Below, piece by piece: positions 1-6,667 of a stretch of DNA of 33,769 bases. The stretch lies in NCBI GenBank assembly GCA_016869375.1, contig VGEH01000039.1:1-33769 (forward strand), written 5' to 3'. The notes under the pieces are model-generated. The model was not told where the DNA came from, did not search any database, and saw only the letters and a program-made list of their open reading frames with translations. This DNA comes from Alphaproteobacteria bacterium (lineage in GTDB: Bacteria; Pseudomonadota; Alphaproteobacteria; SHVZ01). Every line of letters starts with the position of its first letter. The first letter of the stretch is position 1. Made by a program: the position numbers and the translations under genes.

Positions 1-1
1 T

Positions 2-73
2 TCGACCCGCCGCTCCATGACCGACGGGGCCGATGCCCCGAAAACACCCGTTCCCTCAATCCCAAACCAATAA
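2..73 (+). CDS. Possible C-terminal end of an upstream gene (partial)
   Basis: The reading frame open from base 2 encodes a short hydrophilic tail ending ...TPVPSIPNQ before a TAA. It could be the last 23 codons of a gene that begins outside the window, but it is too short to recognise and could be chance. A GGGGC/GCCCC inverted repeat lies inside it. Confidence 0.2.
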   Translation, partial: STRRSMTDGADAPKTPVPSIPNQ

Positions 74-185
74 CCCGACACCCGACGAACCAACCCGCGA
101 TGAAAAAGGCGCAACGACAAAGCATGCCATCTGATCGCCTTCCATCGCCGCAATTCAAATCATGCTCGCTCGTGAATAGGCCGGG
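74..185. other. Intergenic stretch, nothing recognised
   Basis: This AT-richer stretch lies beyond the stop of the leftward MFS gene. I see no ORF, no RNA gene and no clear terminator hairpin with a T-run. Confidence 0.4.
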
Positions 186-1373
186 CTAGCGGCGCGGAAT
201 GCTCGTCGTTGCGAGCAGGAGGAAGCCCGCAAGACTGCCGAGCGCGATCGCGGCCAGCACCGCGAGCGTGCCATCGGCCCCGACGGAGTCGAGCAGCAAG
301 GCGCCGATCGGCGGTGCGGCGGCCTGCGCCAGCAGGCTCGGCACGGCGAGCTTGCCGATCAGCACCGCGTAGCCATGCGGGCCGAACAGCGCCAGCGGCA
401 CCGTGCCCCGCGCGATCGACCAGATGCCGTTGCCGGCGCCGTAGAGGACCAGCGACAGCGCCGGGATCGGGAAGCCCATCCAGAGAAGCGTCATACCGAG
501 CGCGACCAGGATCACGGAGGCCGCGAGGGTCCACATCGCGTGGCAGCGGCCGCCGGTCAGCATCTCGATGACGCGGCCGCCAACCTGCGCCGGCCCGACC
601 AGCGCGCCGAGCGCCACGGCGCCGGCGAGAGTGAGACCGCCTGCCTGCAGGATCGTGATCGCGTGCACGGACCATACGGCCATGATCGCGCCGCCCGCCG
701 TCATCATCAGCGACAGGATGGCGAAGGCGAGCCGGCGGCGCCCGGGCGGTGTCTCGCCCGACTCCGGGGCGGCGGCATGCTTCATGCCGCTCTCGCGCCT
801 TTCCTCGCGCGGCAGGATGACGAGGAGAAGCGGCAGCACGACGATCAGGAAGACGGCGGCATAGACGAGGCAAGCGCCGCGCCAGCCGAAGGTCTCGGCG
901 AGGAAGGCGGAGATCGGCCAGCACACGGTGCTGGCGAAGCCGCCCCAGAGCGTGAGCGCGGTGATCGCCGGACGGGCCTCGCTGCCGAAGATGCGGCCAA
1001 GGCAGGAGAAGGCTGCATCGTAGAGCCCCGCTGCCATGCCGATGCCGAGCACGACCCAGGCGAGAAAGAAGACGACGAGGCCATTGGTCGCCGCGAGGAT
1101 CGCGAGGCCGAGCGCGAGCAGCACGACGCTCGTCGCCAGCACGGGCCGGCCGCCATGTCGTTCGATCGCATGCCCGACACGAACGGCAACGAGGCCGGCG
1201 ACGAGAAGGCCGACCGAGAGTCCGCCGACCACCCAGGCAAGCGGCCAGCCCATCTCGGCCTCGATCGGCCGTGCGAGGATCGCCGGGAGATAGTAGGAGG
1301 CACCCCAGGCGAGGATCTGCGCTATGCCGAGCGCCGCGATCACCCGCCGACGGCGGCCTGTCGACAGCGTCAT
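186..1373 (-). CDS. MFS transporter, last gene of the leftward ars-type operon
   Basis: This is a 395-residue major facilitator superfamily protein of normal length, with about 12 hydrophobic segments. After the second segment comes a motif-A-like loop (GHAIERHGGRP), and a cytoplasmic loop near residues 190-215 carries charged residues (LPREERRESG). It follows a flavoprotein and an arsR gene on the same strand, so export of an arsenical or of the flavoprotein's product is the likely job. MFS proteins such as ArsK and ArsJ are known from ars operons, but I cannot assign this one to either. Its ATG directly abuts an 8-bp inverted repeat that contains the only Shine-Dalgarno-like sequence (see 1374-1396). 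It is confidently an MFS protein; the substrate is inferred from neighbours only. Confidence 0.85.
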   Translation of the reverse strand: MTLSTGRRRRVIAALGIAQILAWGASYYLPAILARPIEAEMGWPLAWVVGGLSVGLLVAGLVAVRVGHAIERHGGRPVLATSVVLLALGLAILAATNGLVVFFLAWVVLGIGMAAGLYDAAFSCLGRIFGSEARPAITALTLWGGFASTVCWPISAFLAETFGWRGACLVYAAVFLIVVLPLLLVILPREERRESGMKHAAAPESGETPPGRRRLAFAILSLMMTAGGAIMAVWSVHAITILQAGGLTLAGAVALGALVGPAQVGGRVIEMLTGGRCHAMWTLAASVILVALGMTLLWMGFPIPALSLVLYGAGNGIWSIARGTVPLALFGPHGYAVLIGKLAVPSLLAQAAAPPIGALLLDSVGADGTLAVLAAIALGSLAGFLLLATTSIPRR

Positions 1374-1396
1374 GCGTGAGGTCTAACGCCTCACGC
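1374..1396 (-). promoter_or_regulatory. Hairpin between flavoprotein and MFS genes
   Basis: A perfect 8-bp inverted repeat, GCGTGAGG and CCTCACGC with a 7-nt loop, fills most of the 39-bp gap and ends at the base before the MFS ATG. Read in the direction of transcription, the 5' arm contains GTGAGG, the only ribosome-binding-like sequence. The hairpin could therefore lower translation of the transporter or mark an RNA processing point. There is no T-run, so a simple terminator is unlikely. Confidence 0.5.
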
Positions 1397-1412
1397 CGTC
1401 GCGTTCCAAATC

Positions 1413-2825
1413 CTATCGCGCGGCGACGGACTCGGCGGGCGCAGGACAGCCGCAGCCCGCCTCGCCCGCAGCCTTCGCCTCCACATCGGCGACGCAACAG
1501 GCAGCGGCTTCGGCCGGTGCCGCGCCGCCGCAGCATCCCGCGGAGGCTTCGGCTGCTGCGAGCGACTTGCCGATTTTCGGCGTCGCGTGACAGACGCCGG
1601 TCTCCGGCAGCTCGAGCTCGACGCGCGCCGCGGCTTCGTGATCGCCGGCGAGAGCGGCTGCGATCGAACGCACCTGCTCATGCCCGGTGGCGAGCAGGAA
1701 GGTCGGGGCGCGGCCATAACTCTTGATGCCGGCGATGTAGAAGTCCTTCTCCGGATGCGCGAGCTCCTTGGCGCCGTGCGGACGCACGGTGCCGCAGCTG
1801 TGCAGGTTCGGATCGATCAGCGGGCCGAGCGCACGCGTCGATTCCAGCCACGGATCGAGATCGAGGCGGATCTCGCGCAGCGGATCGAAGTCGGGGCGGA
1901 AGCCGGTGGCGACGATCAGGCGATCGGCGATGACGCGGACGGTGTTGTCGCGCAGCGCGCCTTCGACCTCGACGGCGCCGTCGCTGCGGCGCGCGAGCCT
2001 GGCGATGCGGAAGGGCGAGAGGACCTCGACGCGGCCGTCTTCGACCGCGCGCTTGGCGCGCAGGCCGAGGGCACCGCGTTCCGGCAGCGCGTCGGCCGCG
2101 CCGCCGCCGAAGGCGCTGTCGACCTGCTCGCGCCGCGTCGCCCAGAGGATGCGCGTCGCCGGCGCCGTCTCCTGTAGCTCGGTCAGCTCGAGCAGCGCGT
2201 TCAGCGCCGAGTGGCCGCTGCCGATGACCATCACCGCCTTGTCGCGATAGGTATCGCGCGCCTCACCCAGAACATCGGGAATGCCATAGGCGATCTTGTT
2301 GCCGACCTCGCTCTCGCCCGGCACCGGCAGGCCGCCGGAGCCGATCGGGTTGGGAGAATTCCAGGTGCCGGACGCATCGATGACGGCGCTGGCCTCGATC
2401 CAGTCGCGTGTGCCGTCGCGTCCGACGGTCTCGATGACGAAAGGCTGCGCCTCGCGTCCGGCGGTCTTCACCTTGTCGAAGCCCTTGCGGCCGATCGAGA
2501 CGACCATGGTGTTGAAGCGCAGATGCGGGCTGATCGCGGGATGCGCGGCGAGCGGCTCGAGATACCGGGAGACCAGGTCGCCGCCGGTCGGCACCTCGTC
2601 GGCGGGCGGCGCTTCCCAGCCGGTCGCTTCCAGCAGCGCGCGTGCGACGCGATCGGTGGTGAAGCCCCAGGGCGAGAACATCTGCACATGCGCCCACTGG
2701 CGCACGGCGTGACCGACCTTCGGGCCGGCTTCGAGAACGAGCGGTGTCAGGCCGCGTTGAAGGAGATGCGCCGCGGCGGCAAGACCGACGGGGCCGGCGC
2801 CGATGACGGCGATGGGAAGGCTCAT
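1413..2825 (-). CDS. FAD/NAD(P)-binding flavoprotein with cysteine-rich C-terminal tail
   Basis: This is a 470-residue two-dinucleotide-binding flavoprotein. The N-terminal FAD fingerprint is VIGAGPVGLAAAAHL (residues 6-20). A second Rossmann motif, VMVIGSGHSALNAL, lies near residue 200 and should bind NAD(P)H, and an IVATGFRPDF segment near residue 305 is typical of this fold. It resembles flavin monooxygenase/thioredoxin-reductase-type proteins often found in ars operons (ArsO-like), but I cannot name the reaction. The last ~65 residues are unusual: about seven cysteines arranged as VCH, GCCGG, ACCVAD and GCGCP in an Ala/Glu-rich linker, which looks like a soft-metal or As(III) binding tail. 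The gene starts 17 bp after arsR1, with AAAGG about 9 nt before the ATG. The family is certain and an arsenic role is inferred from context. Confidence 0.85.
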   Translation of the reverse strand: MSLPIAVIGAGPVGLAAAAHLLQRGLTPLVLEAGPKVGHAVRQWAHVQMFSPWGFTTDRVARALLEATGWEAPPADEVPTGGDLVSRYLEPLAAHPAISPHLRFNTMVVSIGRKGFDKVKTAGREAQPFVIETVGRDGTRDWIEASAVIDASGTWNSPNPIGSGGLPVPGESEVGNKIAYGIPDVLGEARDTYRDKAVMVIGSGHSALNALLELTELQETAPATRILWATRREQVDSAFGGGAADALPERGALGLRAKRAVEDGRVEVLSPFRIARLARRSDGAVEVEGALRDNTVRVIADRLIVATGFRPDFDPLREIRLDLDPWLESTRALGPLIDPNLHSCGTVRPHGAKELAHPEKDFYIAGIKSYGRAPTFLLATGHEQVRSIAAALAGDHEAAARVELELPETGVCHATPKIGKSLAAAEASAGCCGGAAPAEAAACCVADVEAKAAGEAGCGCPAPAESVAAR

Positions 2826-2842
2826 GGGACGACCTTTCGGGT

Positions 2843-3166
2843 TCAGGCGGCGCAGGCGCGCGGCGGGGAGGCCGCGGGCGGGGTCGCCAGCGGCTGAAGG
2901 AAAGCGACGAGATCGGCGAAGGCGGTAGGTTCGAGCCGGTAGTACATCCAGCGGCCCTGCTTCTCGCCACTGACCAGCCCGGCCTGGGTCAGGATCTTCA
3001 TGTGATGGCTGATCGCGGGCTGCGAGAGACCGAGCAGGCTCTCGATGTCGCAGGCGCAGACGCGATCGGGCAGCACGCAGCAGCCGGCGTCCGGATTGCG
3101 CAGGAACTCGACGATCCGCAGCCGGGCCGGGTCGGCGAGGGCCTTGATCTGTGGGCTCAGGTCCAT
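2843..3166 (-). CDS. arsR: ArsR-family metalloregulator (arsR1)
   Basis: This 107-residue winged-helix repressor heads the leftward operon. The recognition region LLGLSQPAISHHMKIL is the classic ArsR/SmtB helix-turn-helix. Just before it, VCACD places two cysteines as in the CxC As(III) site of the E. coli type, and an extra CC pair sits eight residues upstream (GCCVLPDR). Inducer binding there should release DNA. The ORF track starts at a TTG at 3175, but I prefer the ATG at 3166. That choice makes the protein begin MDLSPQIK and puts the start exactly where the promoter predicts +1. No Shine-Dalgarno sequence precedes either start. The C-terminus (PPRACAA) carries one further Cys. The metal is inferred from context. 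Confidence 0.9.
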   Translation of the reverse strand: MDLSPQIKALADPARLRIVEFLRNPDAGCCVLPDRVCACDIESLLGLSQPAISHHMKILTQAGLVSGEKQGRWMYYRLEPTAFADLVAFLQPLATPPAASPPRACAA

Positions 3167-3173
3167 GCGTTTC

Positions 3174-3201
3174 AATATATCGATGGATTTGAATATGTCA
3201 A
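3174..3201 (-). promoter_or_regulatory. arsR1 promoter with overlapping operator candidate
   Basis: On the minus strand, a perfect -35 TTGACA (3201-3196), a 16-bp spacer and -10 TATATT (3179-3174) are followed by seven bases and then the ATG of arsR1. This predicts a leaderless message. The inverted repeat TTCAA-N13-TTGAA (3171-3193) covers the -10 and much of the spacer and is a good candidate ArsR operator. The rightward dioxygenase gene starts only about 70 bp away, so one bound repressor could control both directions. Confidence 0.65.
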
Positions 3202-3237
3202 TGTAAGAAGATGTTCCAATAAAGTGGAGGAGCGATC

Positions 3238-4320
3238 ATGGGCAGTTTTGATGGGGAGATGCCGCCCGCGCCGGTCGGCGGCAGCTTCGCCTGGACGGTG
3301 CCGGAGGTGATGCGGCGCGAGGATTGGATCTGCCGGCTCGATGCCGATGCAATCACGGAGATCGAGGCCGCGCTCGACGCGACGCGCAAGCGCGGCCTGC
3401 AGATCCAGGAGATCGGCCGCGACGACTTCGCCCTCGATCGCCTGACGACGCGGCTCGGCGCGTTGCGCGCGCAGATCCGCTCGGGCCTCGGTTTCGGCTA
3501 CATCAAGGGGCTGCCGGTCGAGCGCTACGACCGCGAGACCCTGATGCGCATCTATTGGGGGCTCTGTCGTCATATCGGCGATCCGGTGACGCAGAACCGC
3601 AACGGGCATCTCGTCGGCCATGTCATCGATGTCGGCGACGCGGTCGCAGATGCCAACAAGCGCATCACCCAGACCAATGCCGAACTCTGCTTCCACGCGG
3701 ATTCGTGCGACGTCGTCTCGCTTCTCTGCATCAACCGGGCCGAGCGCGGCGGCGAGAGCATGATCGTCGGCGCCGTCTCGGTGCATGACGCGATGATGAA
3801 GAGGCGCCCCGACCTGCTGCCCGAGCTCTACAAGCCGATCTACATGGACCGCCGCGGCGAGGTGCCGCCGGGCAAGCTTCCCTGGTTCGGCATGCCGCTC
3901 TTCACCTGGCATCGCGGCGGATTGAACGGCTACGCGCCGGTGCGCCAGTACATCGAGTCGCTCTCGCGCTTCCCCGACGCGCCGCGCATGTCCAACGCGC
4001 AGGCCGAGGCGCTCGATCTCTTCTATGCGATCTGCGAGGAGGACGCCTTCTGTCTCCGCCTGCACTTCGAGCCGGGCGACATCCAGTTCCTGCAGAACCA
4101 TGTGATCTTCCACTCTCGCACCGGCTATGTCGACGGGCCGGACCCGGTGCGGAAGCGTCACCTGATGCGGATCTGGATGTCGCTGCCCGACGGCCGCGAG
4201 CTGCCGGCCTCCTATGCCGAGAAGTGGATCAACATCGCGCTCGGCACCAGGCGCGGCGGCGTGCCGACCGACAAGCCGCCGGTGATCCCGCTCGATCCCT
4301 TCACCAAGGCCTATGCCTAG
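3238..4320 (+). CDS. TauD/TfdA-family Fe(II)/2-oxoglutarate dioxygenase in the ars island
   Basis: This 360-residue protein has the cupin-type dioxygenase layout. The iron-binding HxD is in CFHADS (His153, Asp155) and the distal iron His is in QNHVIFHSR (about His292), with an Arg close by that may hold 2-oxoglutarate. The segment GFGYIKGLPVERYD near residue 85 is typical of the TauD/gamma-butyrobetaine hydroxylase superfamily. It should hydroxylate or oxidatively cleave a small substrate using O2 and 2-oxoglutarate; the substrate is unknown. GGAGG lies 7 nt before the ATG, which fixes the start. It is read divergently from arsR1 and ends 3 bp before the arsR2 promoter, so it sits tightly inside the island. 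A role in organoarsenical or phosphonate-like chemistry is possible but purely inferred. Confidence 0.88.
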   Translation: MGSFDGEMPPAPVGGSFAWTVPEVMRREDWICRLDADAITEIEAALDATRKRGLQIQEIGRDDFALDRLTTRLGALRAQIRSGLGFGYIKGLPVERYDRETLMRIYWGLCRHIGDPVTQNRNGHLVGHVIDVGDAVADANKRITQTNAELCFHADSCDVVSLLCINRAERGGESMIVGAVSVHDAMMKRRPDLLPELYKPIYMDRRGEVPPGKLPWFGMPLFTWHRGGLNGYAPVRQYIESLSRFPDAPRMSNAQAEALDLFYAICEEDAFCLRLHFEPGDIQFLQNHVIFHSRTGYVDGPDPVRKRHLMRIWMSLPDGRELPASYAEKWINIALGTRRGGVPTDKPPVIPLDPFTKAYA

Positions 4321-4323
4321 CGA

Positions 4324-4352
4324 TTGACACCGGGGCTAAGGTTCGATATTTC
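4324..4352 (+). promoter_or_regulatory. arsR2 promoter, leaderless layout
   Basis: A perfect TTGACA (4324-4329), a 17-bp spacer and TATTTC (4347-4352) are followed by seven bases and then the arsR2 ATG at 4360. The motif TCGATAT spans the start of the -10 and lies exactly 10 bases before the ATG, as it does in front of arsR1. No Shine-Dalgarno sequence is present. The -35 also forms the TTG that the ORF track uses as its start, which argues against that start. Confidence 0.6.
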
Positions 4353-4359
4353 CAGAACT

Positions 4360-4707
4360 ATGAAATCAACGGCGATCGTCGCGACCCTCTCTGCGCTCGC
4401 GCAGGAAACGCGGCTCGCGATCTTCCGATTGCTGGTCGATGCGGGGCCCGATGGAATGCCCGCCGGCGCGATCGCCGAGCGCCTGGACCTGCCGGCGCCG
4501 ACGCTCTCCTTCCATCTGGCCCAGCTCGATCGCGCCGGCATCGTCGCCTCGCGCCGGGCCGGGCGCTCGATCATCTACGCCGCGCATTTCCCGGCGATGC
4601 AGGCGCTGATCGGCGCGCTGACCGAAAGCTGCTGCGCCGGCAATCCGGAGGCCTGCGGCTTTCCGGCTCCAAGAGGAAAGCGTCGCCTGGCGAGGACCAA
4701 GTCATGA
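4360..4707 (+). CDS. arsR: ArsR-family regulator with C-terminal Cys site (arsR2)
   Basis: This 115-residue ArsR/SmtB repressor belongs to the lineage that begins with a short helix (MKSTAIVATLSALAQETRL) and carries its metalloid site at the C-terminus. The winged helix includes LDLPAPTLSFHLAQLDRAGIV. The end carries SCCAGNPEACG, a vicinal Cys pair plus a third Cys. This resembles the C-terminal As(III)/MAs(III) sites described for Acidithiobacillus- and Shewanella-type ArsR, and differs from arsR1, whose cysteines lie before the DNA-binding helix. I start it at the ATG at 4360 rather than the upstream TTG, because the family normally begins there and the promoter occupies the extension. Its stop overlaps the arsC start (ATGA), so it probably autoregulates arsR2-arsC-aqpS. 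Confidence 0.92.
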   Translation: MKSTAIVATLSALAQETRLAIFRLLVDAGPDGMPAGAIAERLDLPAPTLSFHLAQLDRAGIVASRRAGRSIIYAAHFPAMQALIGALTESCCAGNPEACGFPAPRGKRRLARTKS

Positions 4708-5210
4708 ACCGGCCCTACAACGTGCTCTTCCTCTGCACCGGCAATTCGGCGCGCTCGATCCTGGCGGAAGCGCTGCTCAATCGCCTCGGCGGCGGCCGCT
4801 TCGACGCCTACAGCGCCGGCAGCCAGCCCAAGGGCGCGGTGCATCCGCTGGCGCTCGAGCTGCTACAGGCACAGGGCTTTCCGACCGCGGACCTTCGCAG
4901 CAAGAGCTGGGACGAGTTCGAGGCAGCGGACGCGCCGAAAATGGACTTCGTCTTCACCGTCTGCGACTCCGCCGCGGCCGAGAGCTGCCCCGTGTGGCCG
5001 GGTCAGCCGATGACCGCGCATTGGGGCCTGCCGGATCCCGCCGCGGTCGAGGGTGCCCTCGATGCTCGGCGCAAGGCGTTCAAGGAAACCTTCGTCGCGC
5101 TTCAGGCGCGGCTGCGCCTCTTCACGAACCTCGGCATCGACAAGCTCGACCGCCTCGCGCTCAAGCGCGAGATCCAGCAGATCGGCCGCATGGTCGGCGA
5201 GAGTGTCTGA
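4704..5210 (+). CDS. arsC: Arsenate reductase, low-molecular-weight phosphatase type
   Basis: This 168-residue LMW-PTP-fold enzyme should reduce arsenate to arsenite in the cytoplasm. The P-loop CTGNSAR places the nucleophile at Cys11 and the oxyanion-binding Arg at 17, and the general acid is the Asp of GLPDP (about 111). Cys87 and Cys95 (TVCDSAAAESC) stand where the thioredoxin-coupled family keeps its two resolving cysteines, although their spacing is one residue longer than the 82/89 pair of the S. aureus enzyme. The ORF track fuses it to an unrelated upstream frame; the ATG at 4704 inside the ATGA overlap with arsR2 is clearly the start. A GTG inside its last codons starts the channel gene. 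The ~168-residue length is slightly above the usual 130-145 because of a C-terminal helical extension (GIDKLDRLALKREIQ). Confidence 0.94.
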   Translation: MNRPYNVLFLCTGNSARSILAEALLNRLGGGRFDAYSAGSQPKGAVHPLALELLQAQGFPTADLRSKSWDEFEAADAPKMDFVFTVCDSAAAESCPVWPGQPMTAHWGLPDPAAVEGALDARRKAFKETFVALQARLRLFTNLGIDKLDRLALKREIQQIGRMVGESV

Positions 5211-5865
5211 GGCGAGCCTGCCGCGGCGGCTCGCCGCGGAGTTCGTCGGCAGCGCCTTCCTGCTCGCCACCGTCGTCGGCTCGGGGATCATGGGTGCGAG
5301 CCTGTCGGGCGGGAACGTCGCGCTCGCGCTCCTCGGCAACACGCTGGCAACCGGCGCGATCCTCTTCGTGCTGATATCCCAGCTCGCGCCGATCTCAGGT
5401 GCTCACTTCAATCCGGCGGTGACGCTGGTCGTCATGCTTCGTCGCGAGCTTTCGGCACGCGAGGGCCTTCTCTACGCGGTGGCGCAGCTCGCCGGCGCGA
5501 CTCTCGGCGTCGTCGTCGCGCATCTGATGTTCGACCAGATGCTGCTCCAGGTCGGAACCAAGGTCCGCACCGGCAGCGCGCAGTGGATTGCCGAGTTCGT
5601 CGCCACCTTCGGCTTGCTCCTGACGATCCTGCTGACGGCGCGCGAGCGCGTCGCCGCCTCGGTCGCGCTCTACATCACGGCGGCCTACTGGTTCACGGCG
5701 TCCACGTCCTTCGCCAATCCGACGGTGACGATCGCGCGCAGCCTCTCTGATACCTTCGCCGGCATCCGGCCGGCGGATGTGGCGCCCTTCATCGTCGCGC
5801 AGGTTGTGGGCGCGCTCGCGGCCCTGGCGTTCTGCCGCTGGATGCGGCCTAACCCTCGCGCTTGA
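5203..5865 (+). CDS. aqpS: MIP-family aquaglyceroporin, AqpS-like arsenite channel
   Basis: This is a 220-residue major intrinsic protein with six membrane segments. The first pore motif is intact (GAHFNPAVTL, near residue 68), while the second half has SFANPTVTIARS, so the third residue of the NPA box is Thr. The GTG at 5203 is the likely start: it overlaps the arsC stop (GTGTCTGA) and gives a normal N-terminus (SEASLPRRLAAEFVG); the longer ORF is just the arsC shadow. In Sinorhizobium meliloti an aquaglyceroporin in an arsR-aqpS-arsC-arsH operon lets arsenite leave down its gradient after ArsC makes it inside, and the same logic fits here. The 3' end overlaps the convergent permease gene by 17 bp. 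Family and context are strong; arsenite permeation is inferred. Confidence 0.9.
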   Translation: MSEASLPRRLAAEFVGSAFLLATVVGSGIMGASLSGGNVALALLGNTLATGAILFVLISQLAPISGAHFNPAVTLVVMLRRELSAREGLLYAVAQLAGATLGVVVAHLMFDQMLLQVGTKVRTGSAQWIAEFVATFGLLLTILLTARERVAASVALYITAAYWFTASTSFANPTVTIARSLSDTFAGIRPADVAPFIVAQVVGALAALAFCRWMRPNPRA

Positions 5866-6667
5866 TCGCGCTTTCGTGCCATCGGCGCAGCAGCAGGTGG
5901 TTCAGGGCCGTGAAGGCGAGGAAGATCACGATGCCGGCGCCGGAGATCAGGAAGAGGGACGCATACATGCGCGGGATCTCGAGGCGATAGCTGGCTTCCA
6001 GGATGCGGAAGGCGAGGCCCGATCCCGAGCCGGCGCCGCCGGCGACGAACTCGGCGACGATGGCGCCGATCAGGGCCAGGCCGCCGGAGATGCGCAGGCC
6101 CCCGAGGAAGAACGGCAGCGCGCCCGGCACGCGGATGAACCAGAGCACCTGCCAGCGCTTCGCGCCGTAGAGCCGCATCAGGTCGAGCAGATTGTGGTCG
6201 GCCGAGTTGAGCCCGATCGTGGTGTTGGAGAGGATCGGGAAAAAGGCGACGATCCAGGCGCAGATCAGGAGCGCCATGGTCAGGTTGTCGACATAGACGA
6301 TGATCAAGGGCGCGATGGCGACGATCGGCGTCACCTGCAGGATCACCGCATAGGGAAAGAGCGAAAGCTCTATCCAGCGCGCGGAAGCGAAGAGCACGGC
6401 GAGCGAGAAGCCGCCGAGCACGGCGACGATCAGCGCGAGCGCGGTCACCTGCAGCGTGTTCACCAGCGACGGCCACAGCATGTGCCAGTCGCGGATCATC
6501 GCCTCGCCGATCGCGAGCGGGCCGGGCAGGATGTACCAGGGGATCTCCTTGACCCGGACCATCGTCTCCCAGGCGACGAGCACGACGATGCCGATGGCGA
6601 GCGGCGCGCCGACCTTGAGCCAGAGCGACTCGCGCCGCGACTTCGGCTGAGCCGTAGTGTCGGTCAT
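5849..6667 (-). CDS. ABC transporter permease (nitrate/sulfonate/pyrimidine-precursor type)
   Basis: This 272-residue inner-membrane permease has about six hydrophobic segments. Its EAA-type cytoplasmic loop, LMRLYGAKRWQVLWFIRVPG (near residues 170-190), docks with the ATPase. This architecture is shared by SsuC, TauC, NrtB, ThiX and RibX-like permeases of the NMT1/THI5-associated importers. Its ATG overlaps the ATPase stop by 4 bp (ATGA), so the two are translationally coupled. Its end overlaps aqpS tail-to-tail. The substrate cannot be told from the permease. Confidence 0.93.
   Translation of the reverse strand: MTDTTAQPKSRRESLWLKVGAPLAIGIVVLVAWETMVRVKEIPWYILPGPLAIGEAMIRDWHMLWPSLVNTLQVTALALIVAVLGGFSLAVLFASARWIELSLFPYAVILQVTPIVAIAPLIIVYVDNLTMALLICAWIVAFFPILSNTTIGLNSADHNLLDLMRLYGAKRWQVLWFIRVPGALPFFLGGLRISGGLALIGAIVAEFVAGGAGSGSGLAFRILEASYRLEIPRMYASLFLISGAGIVIFLAFTALNHLLLRRWHESAIKREG

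Noticed and set aside
160-1536. 458-residue minus-strand ORF
   Set aside because: Arg-rich shadow of the MFS and flavoprotein genes in another frame; no family pattern.
4224-5210. 328-residue ORF that includes arsC
   Set aside because: Its first half overlaps the dioxygenase end and arsR2 out of frame; the true arsC start is the ATG at 4704, so this is not a fusion protein.
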